The position numbers were made by a program, and so were the translations under genes. Below are positions 43,992 to 54,775 of a stretch of DNA of 64,000 nt, piece by piece. The first letter of the stretch is position 1; every line of letters begins with the position of its first letter. Where the stretch lies: positions 15,704,001 to 15,768,000 of the forward strand of contig OY754469.1 of assembly GCA_963575645.1 (NCBI GenBank), written 5' to 3'. The notes beneath the pieces are model-generated. The model was not told the DNA's origin. It was given only the letters and a program-made list of their open reading frames with translations, and did not search any database. Origin of the DNA: Xanthostigma xanthostigma (Eukaryota > Arthropoda > Insecta > Raphidioptera > Raphidiidae).

Positions 43992-44255
43992 ATTAAGGAT
44001 ATCCAAGGAGAAAAAAAATCACCACGGAGAGACATCAATCGACAAATGTTTTCAAATTATTGCTGGATGGTCAAAACGTGAAGCTCTATTAATATCCCCG
44101 AAAGAAAAATGTCGAACTAAATACAATAATTTAAATCATTGATTAACATCTGAATAGAACTCTTCAAATAATAAAATTCTAACATTATCATTCGTGCATT
44201 CTAGTAGATAATAAATAACTTAATATTAATTAATTTTGATATTTTTTAGATTTTT

Positions 44256-44290
44256 CTGAAGAAGATCCAAAGCCGGATCGAAACGTCATC
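44256..44290 (+). ncRNA. Hammerhead-ribozyme-like motif (Penelope-type context suspected)
   Basis: CTGAAGA (44256-44262), one base A, stem GATCC/GGATC (44264-44268, 44275-44279) with loop AAAGCC, then GAAAC (44280-44284) and GTC. This is the order of conserved boxes in a type I hammerhead: CUGANGA, stem II, GAAA, then the NUH cleavage triplet. Stem III would be very short, and the extra base before stem II departs from the consensus, so activity is doubtful. Hammerhead motifs are known from Penelope-like retroelements; no such reverse transcriptase is visible here. Confidence 0.45.
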
Positions 44291-44926
44291 CTTTGTTACT
44301 TTGAATTATATTTTTTTTATATAATTTTTGTAAATATATGGTCTGAAAAAAATTGATCCACAATTTTATTATTTTCTACCATCGCGGAAGAAAGTAAAAA
44401 ATACGAATATAGGAGGCGGCTATGAACGTCGCACAGTGCATAATTATAATGCGTATTAAAAGCATTACTGCTAAAATTTCTAATAATTTTTTACAACAAC
44501 GATACGTGTTTTCAACTAAAATGCCTTAAAAAGGAATGGCGAAGGTCTGCTTGACGCATGAGAGACTCCGTCTCTAATGTTCACTTCTCACGAAGCTATA
44601 GGCTGCTTATTAAATCTTTATCGAAATAACAATAATAATAATAATAAACGAAATGTATTCCGTATTGTACACACACAATAATTATTACAAAAAGAAACAT
44701 ATTTCGGAATTATGCTACCCAATTCTTAGCATGCCAGTGCTAGGATAGGATTAATCGCAATAAACATAATTAATTAATGTAGTTAATTGCGCAGAAATGC
44801 CAATCGTATAAAGCGGGACATCCCTCTATAATTTATTATACCATGTCAGGCCATTGATGCTATATTAGGGATTTTTTTCCCTAGCTGTACAGATATTTTT
44901 GATAGATAAGAATAAAGAGATTTTTA
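44291..44926. other. No gene; one AAT microsatellite
   Basis: A short (AAT)n run lies at about 44626-44646. Otherwise there is AT-rich spacer before the next element. Confidence 0.4.
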
Positions 44927-45582
44927 TCATTCCAACCCCCAAGTGGGGAATGGTACTATAGTTTAGGTCAAAAATCACTTTTCAAAATTTTACTATATCT
45001 TTTCGTTTTGAAGTCTCCCGAATTCATAAAACATATTTTCGGAAAAACTCTATGCGTCTGTTAGTCTGTGAGCACGATACGGGTCAAACAGATGAGCGGA
45101 TTGAAACAAAATTTTGGGAGGATGTTTGGTATGCAAACATGAAAAACCCTATTGTTTTTGGGGAATATCGGCGCATACGCAGAAGAGATATAATATGCTA
45201 TAATGGTGTTTTTTTATATATATAATAATGGCATACTTTCCATAATGGTTTATTATTCTATTTATTTTTTCAAGAAAGTTTCGTTAAAATTCTTATTTCT
45301 AAACTTTAGGTATAGTTTCGGAAATATTTTTAATATCAGCTATTCATTTGTTTTGTACATCTGTCAGAAATAGTTAAGCATGCTTTGATTATTTTTTACA
45401 TGACGTGGAACAAATTATGTAGGTAACCATGGCAACGAATAGCAAATACCATATTAAATACTAGCCATTACCCGCGTCACCTCACGCGATATCAGACATT
45501 TTATTTTCTTTATTATACTATATCAAATGTCAATATTTTTTTATGTTGGAATGGTCCCGTCGCTCAATTGGTTGGAATTTTA
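44927..45582 (+). mobile_element. CCATTCCAACC element, copy 3
   Basis: 'cattccaacccccaagtggg' at the left, GTTGGAATGG then 'tcccgtcgctcaattggttg' at the right, 656 bp. It has the most complete central part, including 'ggcgcatacgcagaagagat' and 'tacccgcgtcacctcacgcg'. Confidence 0.8.
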
Positions 45583-46100
45583 CATTTAAAACGACATACA
45601 ACCTAAGAACTTCATTGGGTTTACATAATATAACACGTCAAAATCGTGAAGGTTTCTCAGATAATTTTAGGGAAATAACAAATGCTTTATATAATTTTTA
45701 AATTTGTACGCAGTTTCATTGTGCTTCAAAGCCAGAAACACAGTTAATAAAGCGGTACGCCAAACTAAATCGATCCAAGCAAATCTGGAATAAGTTTTGA
45801 CTATAATAGTGGTTTAATGAATTGTTATGAAAGTTAAAACTAGGCACCTATTTTCTAGGCAAACATCTATACCTACTTTCTTCTCACACTGCCTGGCAAC
45901 AAATGAGTTGGACTCGCGTTGGTTCCGTACAAACTTGTAGGTATTTAAATAGTTCGTTCATTACAGGAATCGAGTCTCGAAAAATTTTCCCGCTTTGCCG
46001 TTGGAAAACTCTTGTCCCCATACATCCACATAGGGTCGCGGTTCGTTTACCAACCAAGTGTATAATTGCAATAAGTTCAGATTGACTACTCGAACTGCAC
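45583..46100. other. No gene called; mixed-composition DNA before a promoter-like site
   Basis: 45860-46080 is less AT-rich, with open frame 45903-46085 lacking a motif. Confidence 0.3.
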
Positions 46101-46140
46101 TATATACCAGAGCTATATATCGGACAGTCTATCAGTTGTA
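46101..46140 (+). promoter_or_regulatory. TATA box and initiator, candidate core promoter
   Basis: TATATAC at 46101-46107 lies 33 bp upstream of the A of TCAGTTG (46132-46138), which fits the arthropod initiator consensus TCAKTY and usual spacing. A second TATATAT is at 46114. The downstream frame 46058-46264 is short and unremarkable; this could be a solo LTR promoter. Confidence 0.28.
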
Positions 46141-46317
46141 CCGTGCTATATGCGAGAGTTCTCATAATAGTATTTTATACTGCTGCATAAACGCACCGTT
46201 AGCGGACGCTTGCTTTGTATTAGAACTGTTACTGTGCACGTTGTTGCGCTTAGTGTATGTATAGTACCTATAGAATGTATTGTGTATTAAAAAAATTGGT
46301 TTTTCATTATTTGTTGT

Positions 46318-46478
46318 TACAGCGGCAATAGAAATACACACTCTGTGAAAATTTCAACTCTCTACCTATTACGGTTCATGAGATACAGCCGCTGACAGAC
46401 AGACGGACGGACGGAAGGACAGCTAAGGCTTTGTAATAGGGTCCCGTTGAACACCATTCGGGTACGGAACCCTAAAAA
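46318..46478 (+). mobile_element. 3' tail of a lepidopteran LINE
   Basis: 'gacagacagacggacggacg', 'tttgtaatagggtcccgttg' and the terminal 'gggtacggaaccctaaaaat' are a widely repeated lepidopteran LINE end, which I associate with CR1-type families. No coding part. Confidence 0.65.
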
Positions 46479-46871
46479 TGTCCCGCTACAAATTACAATA
46501 TCCATTCACAAATGTTTGTAATCCGGTAGTTCTACTATGGCAGTTGTAAAAACGCCAATTTGATGACAGTCCGGTTACATTGTGTATAATATATTTATGT
46601 ACCCGTGTAGCTAAAATATTTTGTAATAAATAGAAGATATTACGGTCAATGAAAATTCAAAATGTCAATTGCATTTACGGGATGTTAACGAGCATATTGT
46701 GTTGACATATCCGATCCATAAATGAACGCTACATAATTATTGTAATAATATTCAATAAATATTCTAATTATTTTTATTGGACAGAATGATTTATTCACCT
46801 GTTAAAATTAAAATACCGACTTCACATAGTCAGAATAGAACTACCTCTTATATTATTTCTTCCTTTTTCAG
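46479..46871. other. No recognised feature until the candidate exon
   Basis: AT-rich. The last 20 bases (46852-46871) form a polypyrimidine-plus-AG tract suited to a splice acceptor. Confidence 0.35.
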
Positions 46872-46937
46872 TTGAGATGTCTGTCAAAGAAATCAGTACG
46901 CTAAACGATGCTATGGTTGCACGGCAGAGTGGCTTAG
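46872..46937 (+). CDS. Candidate short coding exon with acceptor and donor (tentative)
   Basis: 'tttcttcctttttcag' precedes the segment, an ATG at 46877 opens 20 codons (MSVKEISTLNDAMVARQSGL) plus one base, and GTACGT follows at 46938. Both splice consensus sequences are good and the codons are less AT-rich than the surroundings. I do not recognise the protein. The partner exons are not evident in the window, so it may be a fortuitous match. Confidence 0.25.
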
Positions 46938-46939
46938 GT

Positions 46940-47306
46940 ACGTCAAATTAAAAAAAAAAAAAATACTGACACGACACCGCACCGATCAGTGGCAATTGTT
47001 TTTCGAGCTATCAATGATGGATAAGGAAGCAACAAAAACTGCCGATCACACCCGTTGCTCATGCAACACCGGAACAGGTCTTTTCTAGAGTCCAATCAAG
47101 TTTTTAAGGTTCATCAAGAGCCTCCTATCTTAATGGGAATAAGTAGGAACTAGGGTATTCACAAAAGATTCCTTAGGTTGCTCTAACGGTCCTTCTAAAA
47201 CTAATGATAGGTTTATTATAGGACGACTTTTAGCTTAAAATCTAGATTTAAGAATATATTTGTTTTCAACTCAATGAAGACTTCCATTCACTTGCGCCAA
47301 CAAATC
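46940..47306. other. No recognised gene
   Basis: A 13-A run at 46950; afterwards mixed sequence without open frames. Confidence 0.4.
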
Positions 47307-47710
47307 TCTAGGTATATACCTATATATAAAATTCCCGTATCACAATTTTGGCCGCGTTAATCTCCGAAGCCACTAAACAGATTGTAATGAAATTTTGTAA
47401 ATGCGTCTTGCTTGATGCAACGCAATAGGATATAGTTTTTATTAAATATTTTGTACAAAATTACGGCATTTTCTCAAAAAACCTGTTTCAGTAACATGTA
47501 GCGACGTCTGATAGAATTTATACATAGCTATTAGTTCAGAAGCAAACAAAAAACTGTTTTATTACCAAGTAGCTACATTTGATAGAATTCGCTCAAAGCT
47601 AATCGTTCAGAAGAAAATCTGGTAGGATTTACACAAAGCTATTAGTTCAGATGCCGGGTCGCAAACGAAATACACTATCGCACCCGGGTGAAACCGGGCC
47701 GGGCCGCTAG
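47307..47710 (+). mobile_element. Helitron-like element
   Basis: Ends 'cacccgggtgaaaccgggcc' then GGGCCGCTAG (47710) followed by T, the Helitron 3' signature with hairpin. The 5' part 'tatatataaaattcccgtat' with 'ttaatctccgaagccac' resembles the element at 51386. The start at TC 47307 is my best guess. Confidence 0.6.
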
Positions 47711-48307
47711 TTACTTTATAAATCAGGATTTAAGGCTGAAACTCGCTTCAGAAACCGAACATAAATCTACAGTAAAAACCCTATTTAAATGACCGCAGGA
47801 ATTTGAAAACTCAAAAAACTCCGAAAGGATATTACCGTTTTTTTCTAGTTTATTTGAATTTTTCAAATGTGAATCACTGAATGAATTTCATTGGTTGTGC
47901 AGAAAAATGCATGTGTATAGCAAATATGTGCGTTGATATATGCGGTTTGTTTTCGGCGAAAAATTGCCTTTTATAAGATCCATCGAAGGGTTATGAAGAT
48001 CGCGCGAAAGTACCATTAAAAAACACCAAATTGAATATTTATAATTCATTGCACACGAAAGTGTTTTAGCGCACCAGAATGTAGGTCGAGCGGTGTTCAC
48101 ATGAATTTGGTACACGGCAACGATATACGGCGCATATTGTATAGACTCTAAAACAATGCTATAGCAAAGATGTTTCGAAGCGCCACGTGCTTCGTACCTG
48201 TCAGCGACTCTTCCAAATTCTAGGAAATCAACAAAATATCAATGTTTGTTGTTCCCATATTTTCGGGATTAAAGGTATTGAGATTTTCTAATTAAACCGA
48301 TGGTTTT
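47711..48307. other. No recognised gene
   Basis: A minus-strand open frame (47888-48115) has no motif. Confidence 0.35.
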
Positions 48308-48930
48308 TGAAGTAAAACTTCTTTACGCACGCTTGACTTGGAAAGTAAGCTGGTGAATGCGTGACGAGAGATTTACGGAAACTGTGATCGGGCGAGGCGA
48401 ACGGAAGTTGAGAGGGAGATATAAGTTAGTGAAGATAGAAAGAGGATGACAAATACTTCACTGGCTAGTGGCGCCATCAGGTGGACGAAACAAATACTTC
48501 ACCGGCTAGTGGCGCCATCAAGTGGCCGAAAATATAAGCAGTATAAACAATAGAATGACACATACTTTACTTGCCAGTGGCACTATCGGGTGACAGAAAA
48601 AAGTTTTGTAAACCTACTTTAAATAATATTTAATAAAGATTTACACTTAAAATCCAACGAGAGCTAAGTAATTGCAATGTATTACTTTTGTTTTCATTAT
48701 CTTTATGTTTATATTTCTTTCTTCTTACATTAGACTGCGTTCATTTCGTTCTTGAACAATTTTATAAATTAATATTTTGTTCAATACATTAAATATTCTA
48801 CGTTTAAAGTGAGTAAAATTGTAAAATCGTTTTAAAGTTCATATTTTGTAAATTTTCGAGAGAATAATAACAAATTATGGCAGGAAGAAGTTTTACTTCA
48901 GTCGTGTGGTCTAAACTCTAAAGCACATTC
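48308..48930 (+). mobile_element. GAAGTTTTACTTC element, copy 3
   Basis: TGAAGTAAAACTTCTTTACG to GAAGTTTTACTTCAGTCGTG, with 'ggcgccatca' boxes at about 48470 and 48510 and 'tgacagaaaaaagttttgta'. Very close to copy 2 along its length. Confidence 0.8.
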
Positions 48931-49344
48931 TTTTTTTTTAACTGATTCATTGATCAAAATATTATTTGATATTAAAAGAGACACAAAAAATATATGTCAT
49001 TTCTTGGAAATAGGAATTTACAAATCCAAAAATAGGAAATTGTTTCCAATATTCGAACATTTTGCAAACGAAACATTTATCATTTTTATTCAAAATAATA
49101 ATTTGGTTATGCTATCAAATAATATTTGGTATCTATATTATCTTGTAAACACGACTTTACATGAAAAATCTGCCGGCGCGGTTCTTCATTTATAACACTT
49201 TTAAGTTTCTAAATTTCCCGTGTTTTTATATTCACAGCAGAGCTAAGTGACCAACTGGATCTAAAGAATGTATAAAGACAGGGAGACTTCAACGTTAGGT
49301 CAAGACCAAAACCCAAAATAATTTTGTTAATTTAGAACTCGCTT
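48931..49344. other. No recognised gene
   Basis: The plus open frame 48950-49195 (81 codons) has no motif; the minus frames beginning at 49295 enter the next repeat. Confidence 0.35.
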
Positions 49345-49350
49345 GTTTTT

Positions 49351-49566
49351 GGAGTTTACTCCTTAAAAAACGATTTTGAGATATAAGGCCCGGTACTGAA
49401 ATTTTATTAGTAGTAAAATCAATTGGTGAGGCGTTACGCTCCACCGCTTCAAGTGTGGCGTTACGCTCGTCTGCTTCAAAAGAGACAAACATATATATCT
49501 GTAGAATTTAACGTGCGAAAGAATGAGATGGAATACATTACACAGCGTATTTAAGGAGTAAACTCC
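49351..49566. repeat. GGAGT-type repeat, copy B
   Basis: GGAGTTTACTCCTTAA (49351-49366) and its inverse TTAAGGAGTAAACTCC (to 49566) are perfect. 216 bp, the form without the 105-bp expansion of copy A. 'agtcgtgcgtcggagctgac' follows, as it does after copy A. Confidence 0.8.
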
Positions 49567-49670
49567 AGTCGTGCGTCGGAGCTGACATATACACACTTTT
49601 TTTAATAATCTTGAAACGAGACTTTTTCGTCAAAAAAGTAGACTCTAATAACAAGTAAATAACAACAAGT

Positions 49671-50345
49671 AAAGGACCCCGCACGGAACATATGGGAATC
49701 GGCCCTCGGTTAAAATCTTCCATACTCGGGGATATTATCCAAAAATCGACGCTGATCAAAAGTCTCCATGGGCACGAAGTCCGGAAATGCGATCACGGGG
49801 AGTTATTATTATTTTGATTGCAATAAAAGTATACTTTTATTGCAATCAAAATAGGGAAAATGAGCAAATGCACCCGTCTCCTTGTGATATTCTATTATAG
49901 ACATATCTACATCACATAGATATATCATATACAGTATATATGTCGCCGAGATATTGTCAAATCCGTGATTTTGTAATTTCACTAGTGAAATTACAATATC
50001 ACGATTGACAAAGATTCGTGATATTATAATTTCACTTAGTGAAATTATAATATCACGAATAATATCCCGGCGACATATATACTGTATATGATATATCTAT
50101 GTGATGTAGATATGTCTATAATAGAATATCACAAGGAGACGGGTGCATTTGCTCATTTTCCCTATTTTGATTGCAATAAAAGTATACTTTTATTGCAATC
50201 AAAATAATAATAACTCCCCGGGATCGCATTTCCGGACTTCGTGCCCATGGAAACTTTTGATCAGCGTCGATTTTTGGATAATATCCCCGAGTATGGAAGA
50301 TTTTAACCGAGGGCCGATTCCCATATGTTCCGTGCGGGGTCCTTT
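49671..50345. repeat. 675-bp near-perfect palindrome with nested palindromes
   Basis: 49671-49958 and 50058-50345 are inverse copies of 288 bp. The register is exact throughout (paired positions sum to 100016) and I find only a few mismatches (for example near 49766 and 49795). Each arm holds its own palindrome 'attttgattgcaataaaagt' / inverse (about 49812-49853 and 50163-50204). The centre holds two more, each bracketed by CGTGAT..ATCACG (about 49964-50003, 50018-50058). Mirrored open frames at 49538-49759 and 50143-50397 are consequences of the symmetry. Confidence 0.92.
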
Positions 50346-50351
50346 AATACA

Positions 50352-50507
50352 AGGGGCCATTCAAGTATTACATAAGCAGAAATTTAGTAATTTTTGACCG
50401 TCCCCCTTGTCAGCAAAAGTACTTATACAAAAAGTAAGCATTGTATAAGTAATCAACATAAGCTAATCACCCCCCCCCCCCTTTTGGTATACTACTTGAT
50501 TGGGCCC
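50352..50507. mobile_element. Short relative of the 29.7-kb piggyBac-like element
   Basis: 'ggggccattcaagtattaca' at the left and 'tacttgattgggcccc' at the right are inverted. A 13-C run lies at about 50470. It abuts the giant palindrome. Confidence 0.6.
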
Positions 50508-50510
50508 CAG

Positions 50511-51385
50511 TTGTCTTTTTTATCGTTTTTTGTACGAATTAAACACTTAATACGGTTCTGAACTGTTCAGACCCGCACTGTTTATGTGTGCCACCATACA
50601 AAGAAAATAGGCGCCTACGAACTGGTACCCGTTTTGTAATGTATCACGAGTGCCAAGGTAAACTTTTCCAATAAAAAACGCTTAATGCAAACAACATTAA
50701 TTGCAATAAATAATCTTAAGTTTCATATTCGGTAACACACTGTCACATTCTATAAGATATGATAAATGAAACAGATATATCTTATTATTTGACTCGTAAA
50801 TCCGTAAAAAGAATAAACCGCCAAGACATGCCTATAAGTAAGTATTTGAAAATCATACGGAAGCAAAAAAGCTTTGTTTAATTGAAATTACCGAATTATT
50901 TTATTAATGGCCATATTCACCCAACGTAAGTAGTTATTTATTCGGTTCATTTGTTACATTCTTCCGAATAAATAGCGATAATTCAATTCACCAAGCATAA
51001 TTATGTTTACTGCAGGTATTAATCTATTCTGTCCAAATTCTCAGGTATAAATAATAATGGCCGCCACATAAATCATAATACGTAACTTATAAACGTGGAT
51101 TATTATATCTACAGTTGCTCTTGTGAATTTATTTATGCGTTGTTTATTAACCTTTGTATGTATGCATATGTGTGTGTGTATGTATGTATGTAAAGGAATT
51201 TTTAAGCGTAATTTTCACCAAATTTAAGAAGTCTGATTAACTTGAAAATTTGCACACGTGTCAAGGGCGGATGACAAAACATTTATTTCATAAAAATAAA
51301 TTTAAATTAATTTTTTTTTAATTTGATTTGAAAATTTTGAAAAAAATTACTTTTGATGTTGTTTTGAGACTAAAAATTAAGAAAA
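50511..51385. other. No gene; TATG/GT microsatellite
   Basis: A (GTAT)n/(GT)n run lies at 51158-51192. The rest is AT-rich. Confidence 0.4.
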
Positions 51386-52011
51386 TCTAATATATAAAAT
51401 TCTCGTGTCACAGTTTTCGTTGCCGAACTCCTCCGAAACGGCTTGACCGATTTTGATGAAATTTTTTGTGCTTATCCGGTATCTATGAGAATCGGCCAAC
51501 ATCTATTTTTCATCCCCCTAAATGTTAGGGGTAGTCCACACCTAAATTTTTTTTTTTATTTTTTAGACAACATTTTTAATTTCTATTTTTTTATGATACA
51601 ACACACAAAAATACATACAATCCTCAATTTTCACCCTTCTACGATCAACCCTTATTTTTTAATAGCCATTTTAGTAATTTAATCATTTTTCCTCTCCGGT
51701 CGAAAACTGATCAATCGTCATTTAATTAGTTATCCCCGCCAGATGTCTACAGGTGTCACTTCGCCAACATCTATTTTTCATCCCCCTAAATGTTAGGGGT
51801 AGTCCACCCCTAAATTTTTTTTCTTCCTTCCCCATTCGTTCTTTTGCACCGGGCACGACGGCGCAGCCGGAGTGCTCGACATACACACATATACGCCCAT
51901 GTATATTTTAAAATAGCTAGCAATTAATAAAATAGATAGATAGATGTTCCAATTATATATATATATATATATTATACTGTTAGGCGGTACGAAGTTCGCC
52001 GGGTCCGCTAG
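51386..52011 (+). mobile_element. Helitron-like element
   Basis: Starts TCTAATATATAAAATTCTCG and ends 'gcggtacgaagttcgccggg' plus TCCGCTAG (52011) before T. A 60-bp block ('catctatttttcatccccct', 'aaatgttaggggtagtccac') is present twice (about 51499 and 51769). A TA microsatellite (51950-51973) lies near the 3' end. The open frame 51443-51682 is spurious. Confidence 0.7.
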
Positions 52012-52021
52012 TATATATTAT

Positions 52022-52313
52022 AATTTAAAAAAAACTAAAAAAACACGCTTTAATAGCAAACCGAACTAAAATGTAGAAATTAATTATTAACAAAATAATT
52101 CAATTATAGTCAAAAAGCGTGGGGTGTCAATTACGATATTTTCATTATAACTCTAATTTTATAAATAGGTACCAATGAAATAATTGTAACATTTAATATC
52201 AAGCACCCAACGCTATTTTACTGATTCAATTATTTTGTTAATAAGTAATTATTTTCTACCTTTTAGTTCGGTTTGCTATTAAAGCGTGCTTTTTAGTTTT
52301 TTTAAACTGTATT
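52022..52313. repeat. Fold-back related to 4944-5160
   Basis: Arms 52022-52128 and 52210-52313 share 'aaaaaaacacgctttaatag' and 'aaaaagcgtgggg' with the earlier element, but with a longer centre and more divergence between arms. It starts 10 bp after the Helitron 3' end. Confidence 0.75.
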
Positions 52314-53490
52314 TTTTTTATAAAATTTATATATAGTAACTGCCACTGGTAATATTATGATGCTAGTAGTATAATTGAGACGCTATCTGTTCGGGCATCA
52401 CGAAAAAATGTTTTACCAACATATCTTAAGATTGATCCACCTTAGAATCTAGACATGTCATATTTCAACTCTCTGGAATTTTATACATTGGATTCTGAAT
52501 TTTGTATGACAGCTTCGACAAAGGTCTTGTGTTTTCTGGTACGATTACACGTGCAACTGCTATGTTGAAAATACTCTCTGCATATTTTTAAATATAGAAA
52601 TCAACAAATCAATAACAAATACGGAAGTGTTAGTTTGGTACAAGTAGGTACTATAGCCGCATTAATAAACCAATATAAACCAATCACTTTTATCCTTCAC
52701 GAATGTTTACACCGAAAAAAACATTTCATAGAATTATTGCAACACAGCATACGTCGATAAAAAAATAATAAATATGATCAAAAAACTATAAATAATAAAT
52801 TTGATCAAAAAACATATTTTTTTTAATAATGTGACCCGTTCAGTATATCAGAAAGAAAATACTTGGCAAAAAAATTATCAAACGATTTATTCTCAAAAAA
52901 TGTGGAAAAAAATTATCGACTTCAGAACCTCACATTTGTAAAGGTTTATTTTCATTTATTTTTTTCTTCTAAACCATTAACTACATTTGTGCCAAATACA
53001 ACAGTCCAGTTTTTGATTATAAGTCAATGTAATTCCTGCAACTCAGCAGGAATATTCTGGACAATTGTCAACATTCCTGCAACCACATTCTTTATAGTAA
53101 TCAGGTTTCACTTGTTTAACGTAATATTTTAAGAAACGGTGTGTCAGTCAAACTGAAGGTCGTCTTATATTTATATATATAATTTGACTTATTAACATAG
53201 TTAAAACCTAACCTCTAATTGATGCATCGGCTGCTATATCCACTTAACACACAAATTCCATCCAGGAAAACCTTGATTTTCACTAAATAATTATAATTAT
53301 CATCACAATCGCACCACCAATGACACAAGTCTTTAAATTTGTAATAAGTTCACTTGTTTTTTATACTAATCACAAACACATTTTTTACGATAAATAAAAA
53401 AAAACAGCACTCACTCTCACAATACGTCCAATGTAGACCGATTTAATGATCAAGTTGGCAACAAAACATTAGTACAAGAACTCTCACTTG
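52314..53490. other. No gene called
   Basis: 52960-53130 has an open frame on the plus strand and, on the minus strand, repeated 'gcaggaat' words. No family could be named. Elsewhere AT-rich. Confidence 0.3.
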
Positions 53491-53508
53491 TTTTAAACAA
53501 TCCGAACA

Positions 53509-53835
53509 TCAGAATGACGTTTTCTCGTGCGATGTTCTTCTGTCAATTGATTCTAAACACAACAATGTAATATTCACATACACACACCAAACCATGACCT
53601 GCTGAAGACTGACTAAGTAACAAACGAACAAGCGGCACTCACTTGACTTCTTTCTCTTCGCAATAATGTTATTATGTCCGTCAACTATTCGGGGAAAGTC
53701 GTTCGTCGTCGGCTTTCTTCTCTTTACTACGTTGAAAACGTAATGCAAAAAAAAGTAAAATACGGGGATTAATTTCACTTCATCTGTCGTTCCTTTGTTT
53801 TTATTTGATCGATGATCGTTCGCGCAACAACGCAT
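53509..53835 (-). other. Open, less AT-rich stretch, possible 5' UTR exon
   Basis: A 108-codon open frame on the minus strand in a locally less AT-rich block. The translation has no domain that I recognise. Reading minus, CAA|GTGAGTGCC near 53643 is a good splice donor and would cut the frame, so the block could be a non-coding first exon. Weak evidence. Confidence 0.2.
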
Positions 53836-54417
53836 CCGTCGAACGCATTGGCATTCGTTTTTTTTTTCTTTCTTTCTTCATTGATCTTTCAATCGATGTC
53901 ATCACATCATTCGAATTTTTTTGGATGAAGTATTATTATTTATTTATTGTTATAAACTCTTGCCTTTTACACTTTTGTGTATTCAGCCACTAAATAAACT
54001 ATACATTAATTCTGACTAAATATATTACTTCATACACATATATGAAACGGGGACACAAGATGGATGGACCATAAGGATATTGGAATCAGGGCCACGGAAG
54101 TGCCTCGGATCCAACTCGGCGGGCAAAACTAACAAGAGGTCAGGAACACGGCCGGTCGAGAAATAGGCAGGTAAGACACAAGGATGAAATAATAATCTCA
54201 TTTAAAAAAATTGAAAGCAGGTAAGTGAAGTATTTTTCATTAGAGTTCTAGTTTACGAAGTTTTATCTGTGTACTAAATTACGTTAGGTCCAGGAAGACC
54301 CGACTACCCATGACAATTTTCCTCAAACACCACCGACAAACGTCGAGGTAGTTCCTTACCCGAAAGCAATCATGGACAAACAATAATATTCCAATTATTT
54401 CAACCACTCGTACAGAT
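53836..54417. other. No gene; possible decayed RT fragment
   Basis: Near 54050-54130 one frame reads 'TQDGWTIRILESGPRKCLG', faintly like the 'DGRW...ILEWRPR' end of RTE-type reverse transcriptases, with stops soon after. Too weak to call separately. Confidence 0.25.
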
Positions 54418-54425
54418 ATTGATAT

Positions 54426-54767
54426 TAGAGCTGTAAAAGTAACGAGAAATTGTGTACCCGTATGTATTCGTTACTTAAAGAACCAGTACCCGTTACTTTC
54501 GTATCGTTACGTTGCTCGTCACTTTTTATACGACATACAACCGTGTACTAACAGCATCAAGAATGTACCATCGCATCGAGGCGCGTCGCATACGTGATAC
54601 AGTATGACTTCGTTCGTATAACGTATAACCGCATCAAACGAGTCGAACTGACATGGATACGACAAATGCAAGTAACGAAATGAATTTGTAAGTAACGATT
54701 CGTTACTTCGAGTCAGACGATGTACCCGTTACTCACTAACAAATACATATGGTTTGTTACAGCTCTA
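54426..54767. mobile_element. Non-autonomous hAT-like element with dense GTAACG motifs
   Basis: Flanks ATTGATAT (54418-54425) and ATTGGTAT (54768-54775), 7 of 8 equal. The ends TAGAGCTGTAA and 'gttacagctcta' are inverted. At least eight GTAACG/CGTTAC motifs crowd the two ends (for example 54440, 54469, 54496, 54506, 54672, 54693, 54700, 54729), a layout typical of transposase-binding subterminal repeats. Confidence 0.8.
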
Positions 54768-54775
54768 ATTGGTAT

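Noticed and set aside
49538-50397. Two related open frames as paralogous small proteins
   Set aside because: Their shared peptide is the mirror image produced by the 675-bp palindrome.
51950-51973. TA-rich replication origin or regulatory element
   Set aside because: A simple TA microsatellite near a Helitron 3' end is a sufficient explanation.
53509-53835. 108-codon protein-coding gene on the minus strand
   Set aside because: No recognisable domain, and a good splice donor would interrupt the frame; a non-coding exon is at least as likely.
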